A DNA stretch of 6,045 nt, from assembly GCA_050181465.1 (NCBI GenBank), contig JBFXDD010000093.1, positions 1 to 6,045 on the forward strand, read 5' to 3'. The position numbers and the translations under genes were made by a program. Below are positions 5,329 through 6,045 of the stretch, in pieces. The DNA comes from JACRLW01 sp050181465 (GTDB taxonomy: Bacteria > Planctomycetota > UBA1135 > UBA2386). Each line of letters opens with the position of its first letter. The first letter of the stretch is position 1. The notes beneath the pieces are model-generated. The model saw only the letters and a list, made by a program, of their open reading frames with translations, did not search any database and was not told where the DNA came from.

Positions 5329-6045
5329 ACCCAAGAGTCGTGATGACCATTGTCGTCATGTTCGCAGCGGCGGGGTTCAGCGTGTGGAGGTGGAGCACTC
5401 CGCGTTCGGAGCCGGTCGCCGAACCGGACGCGAGTTCTGAGTCCACCACGATGGAGACCGCGACCCTGGTTCTCGACGCGCCAAGTGCCGATGAGGTGGT
5501 CACGACTCTGCGTCAAGCCCGTCGAGTGGGACTTGCGGAGCCTGCCACCGACACCAAGCAGAATGCGTCGCCGCCGAGGCCGCGCTGGACCTTCGAGACG
5601 CTCGGGCCGCTGCAGGGCCAGGATGCCGTCGCGTTTCGCCAGAAGCGCGAGGTCTACCTCGGGGTCTCCGTGAAGCGACTCGCAGAGCTGGTCGAGGCAT
5701 CGCACACGAAGGGCGAGCCAGACCTCGCGCGCTTTGCGGTGGAGAACGAGGCGGTCGCCCAAGATCGCGCGATTCTGGAGGACTTCGAACGAGGCTCGTA
5801 TGTGACCGTGCGCAAGACCGACCGTGCTGCTTGCAAGTTCTTGCACGCGTTGGCTTCGCCGACCACCGTGGTCGTCGAGTGCAACGCGATGCGGCACGGT
5901 GAACTGATCTCTGCGTTCTTCATCTTCACACAGGCAGCAAGGCCGGAGATCTTCGAAGCCGAGGCCAACACCGCCGAGACCCAGCGGTACTTGAGTGATG
6001 AGTTCTGCAAGCGCTTCAACGCACTGCCGGAGGCAAAGCGGAGGG
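5325..6045 (+). CDS. Membrane-anchored or exported hypothetical protein (3' end missing)
   Basis: The frame from ATG 5325 stays open for 240 codons to the window end, with no stop seen. Codon use is clearly coding (mostly G or C in third positions). It begins within the ATGA overlap of the previous gene, which indicates translational coupling. The N-terminus has a short charged start, MNPRV, and a hydrophobic stretch of about 5-20 (VVMTIVVMFAAAGFSVW) with no obvious cleavage motif, so a signal anchor is likely. Residues about 24-90 are low in structure, rich in Pro, Ser, Thr and Glu. From about residue 95 a folded domain begins, with FRQKREVYLGVSVKRLAELVE and later long amphipathic stretches. 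An internal hydrophobic segment, LISAFFIFT (194-202), looks like a buried strand. Three cysteines are visible (170, 186, 228). No family is recognised. It probably acts in the envelope with the Cys-rich protein. Confidence 0.8.
   Translation, partial: MNPRVVMTIVVMFAAAGFSVWRWSTPRSEPVAEPDASSESTTMETATLVLDAPSADEVVTTLRQARRVGLAEPATDTKQNASPPRPRWTFETLGPLQGQDAVAFRQKREVYLGVSVKRLAELVEASHTKGEPDLARFAVENEAVAQDRAILEDFERGSYVTVRKTDRAACKFLHALASPTTVVVECNAMRHGELISAFFIFTQAARPEIFEAEANTAETQRYLSDEFCKRFNALPEAKRR

Overview
The window is about 6 kb of GC-rich bacterial DNA, roughly two-thirds G+C by eye. The lineage cannot be proved from the sequence. Secreted formylglycine-dependent sulfatases, one of them of the CxPSL type that I associate with Planctomycetes and their relatives, together with long lineage-specific secreted proteins, make a planctomycete-like bacterium the best guess.

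Layout. Positions 2-100 hold the last 32 codons of a chromosome-segregation gene, scpB. A GC-rich hairpin follows, then a complete tRNA-Glu(UUC) gene (163-237), all on the + strand. From 238 to about 838 no gene is supported. From about 839 to 1273 there are two stretches with clear coding-type codon periodicity (839-1015 and 1105-1273) but poor starts. The second has no stop of its own and runs into the next gene in another frame, so this part looks like very small genes or remnants. A 44-nt imperfect palindrome lies between them (1028-1071). A credible 77-residue hypothetical gene (1274-1507) precedes the main gene.

The main gene (1556-4480, 974 residues) encodes an exported protein that joins two complete type I sulfatase domains. 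The first has the full catalytic set (CSPSR, GKWH, SDNG). The second has CSPSL in place of CxPxR and lacks the usual His after the catalytic-pocket Lys. A Pro/Ala/Thr-rich linker of about 45 residues connects them.

After a 230-bp intergenic region that carries a perfect (CT)11 tract, a translationally coupled pair follows. The first is a secreted protein with 16 cysteines (4711-5328). The second is a membrane-anchored or exported hypothetical protein that begins inside the ATGA overlap (5325) and runs off the window end.

How they may work together: the sulfatase would act outside the cytoplasm on sulfated polysaccharide. The Cys-rich protein and its coupled partner probably act together in the envelope, but no function can be assigned. 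No sulfatase-maturing enzyme, mobile element, CRISPR array or defence gene is visible.
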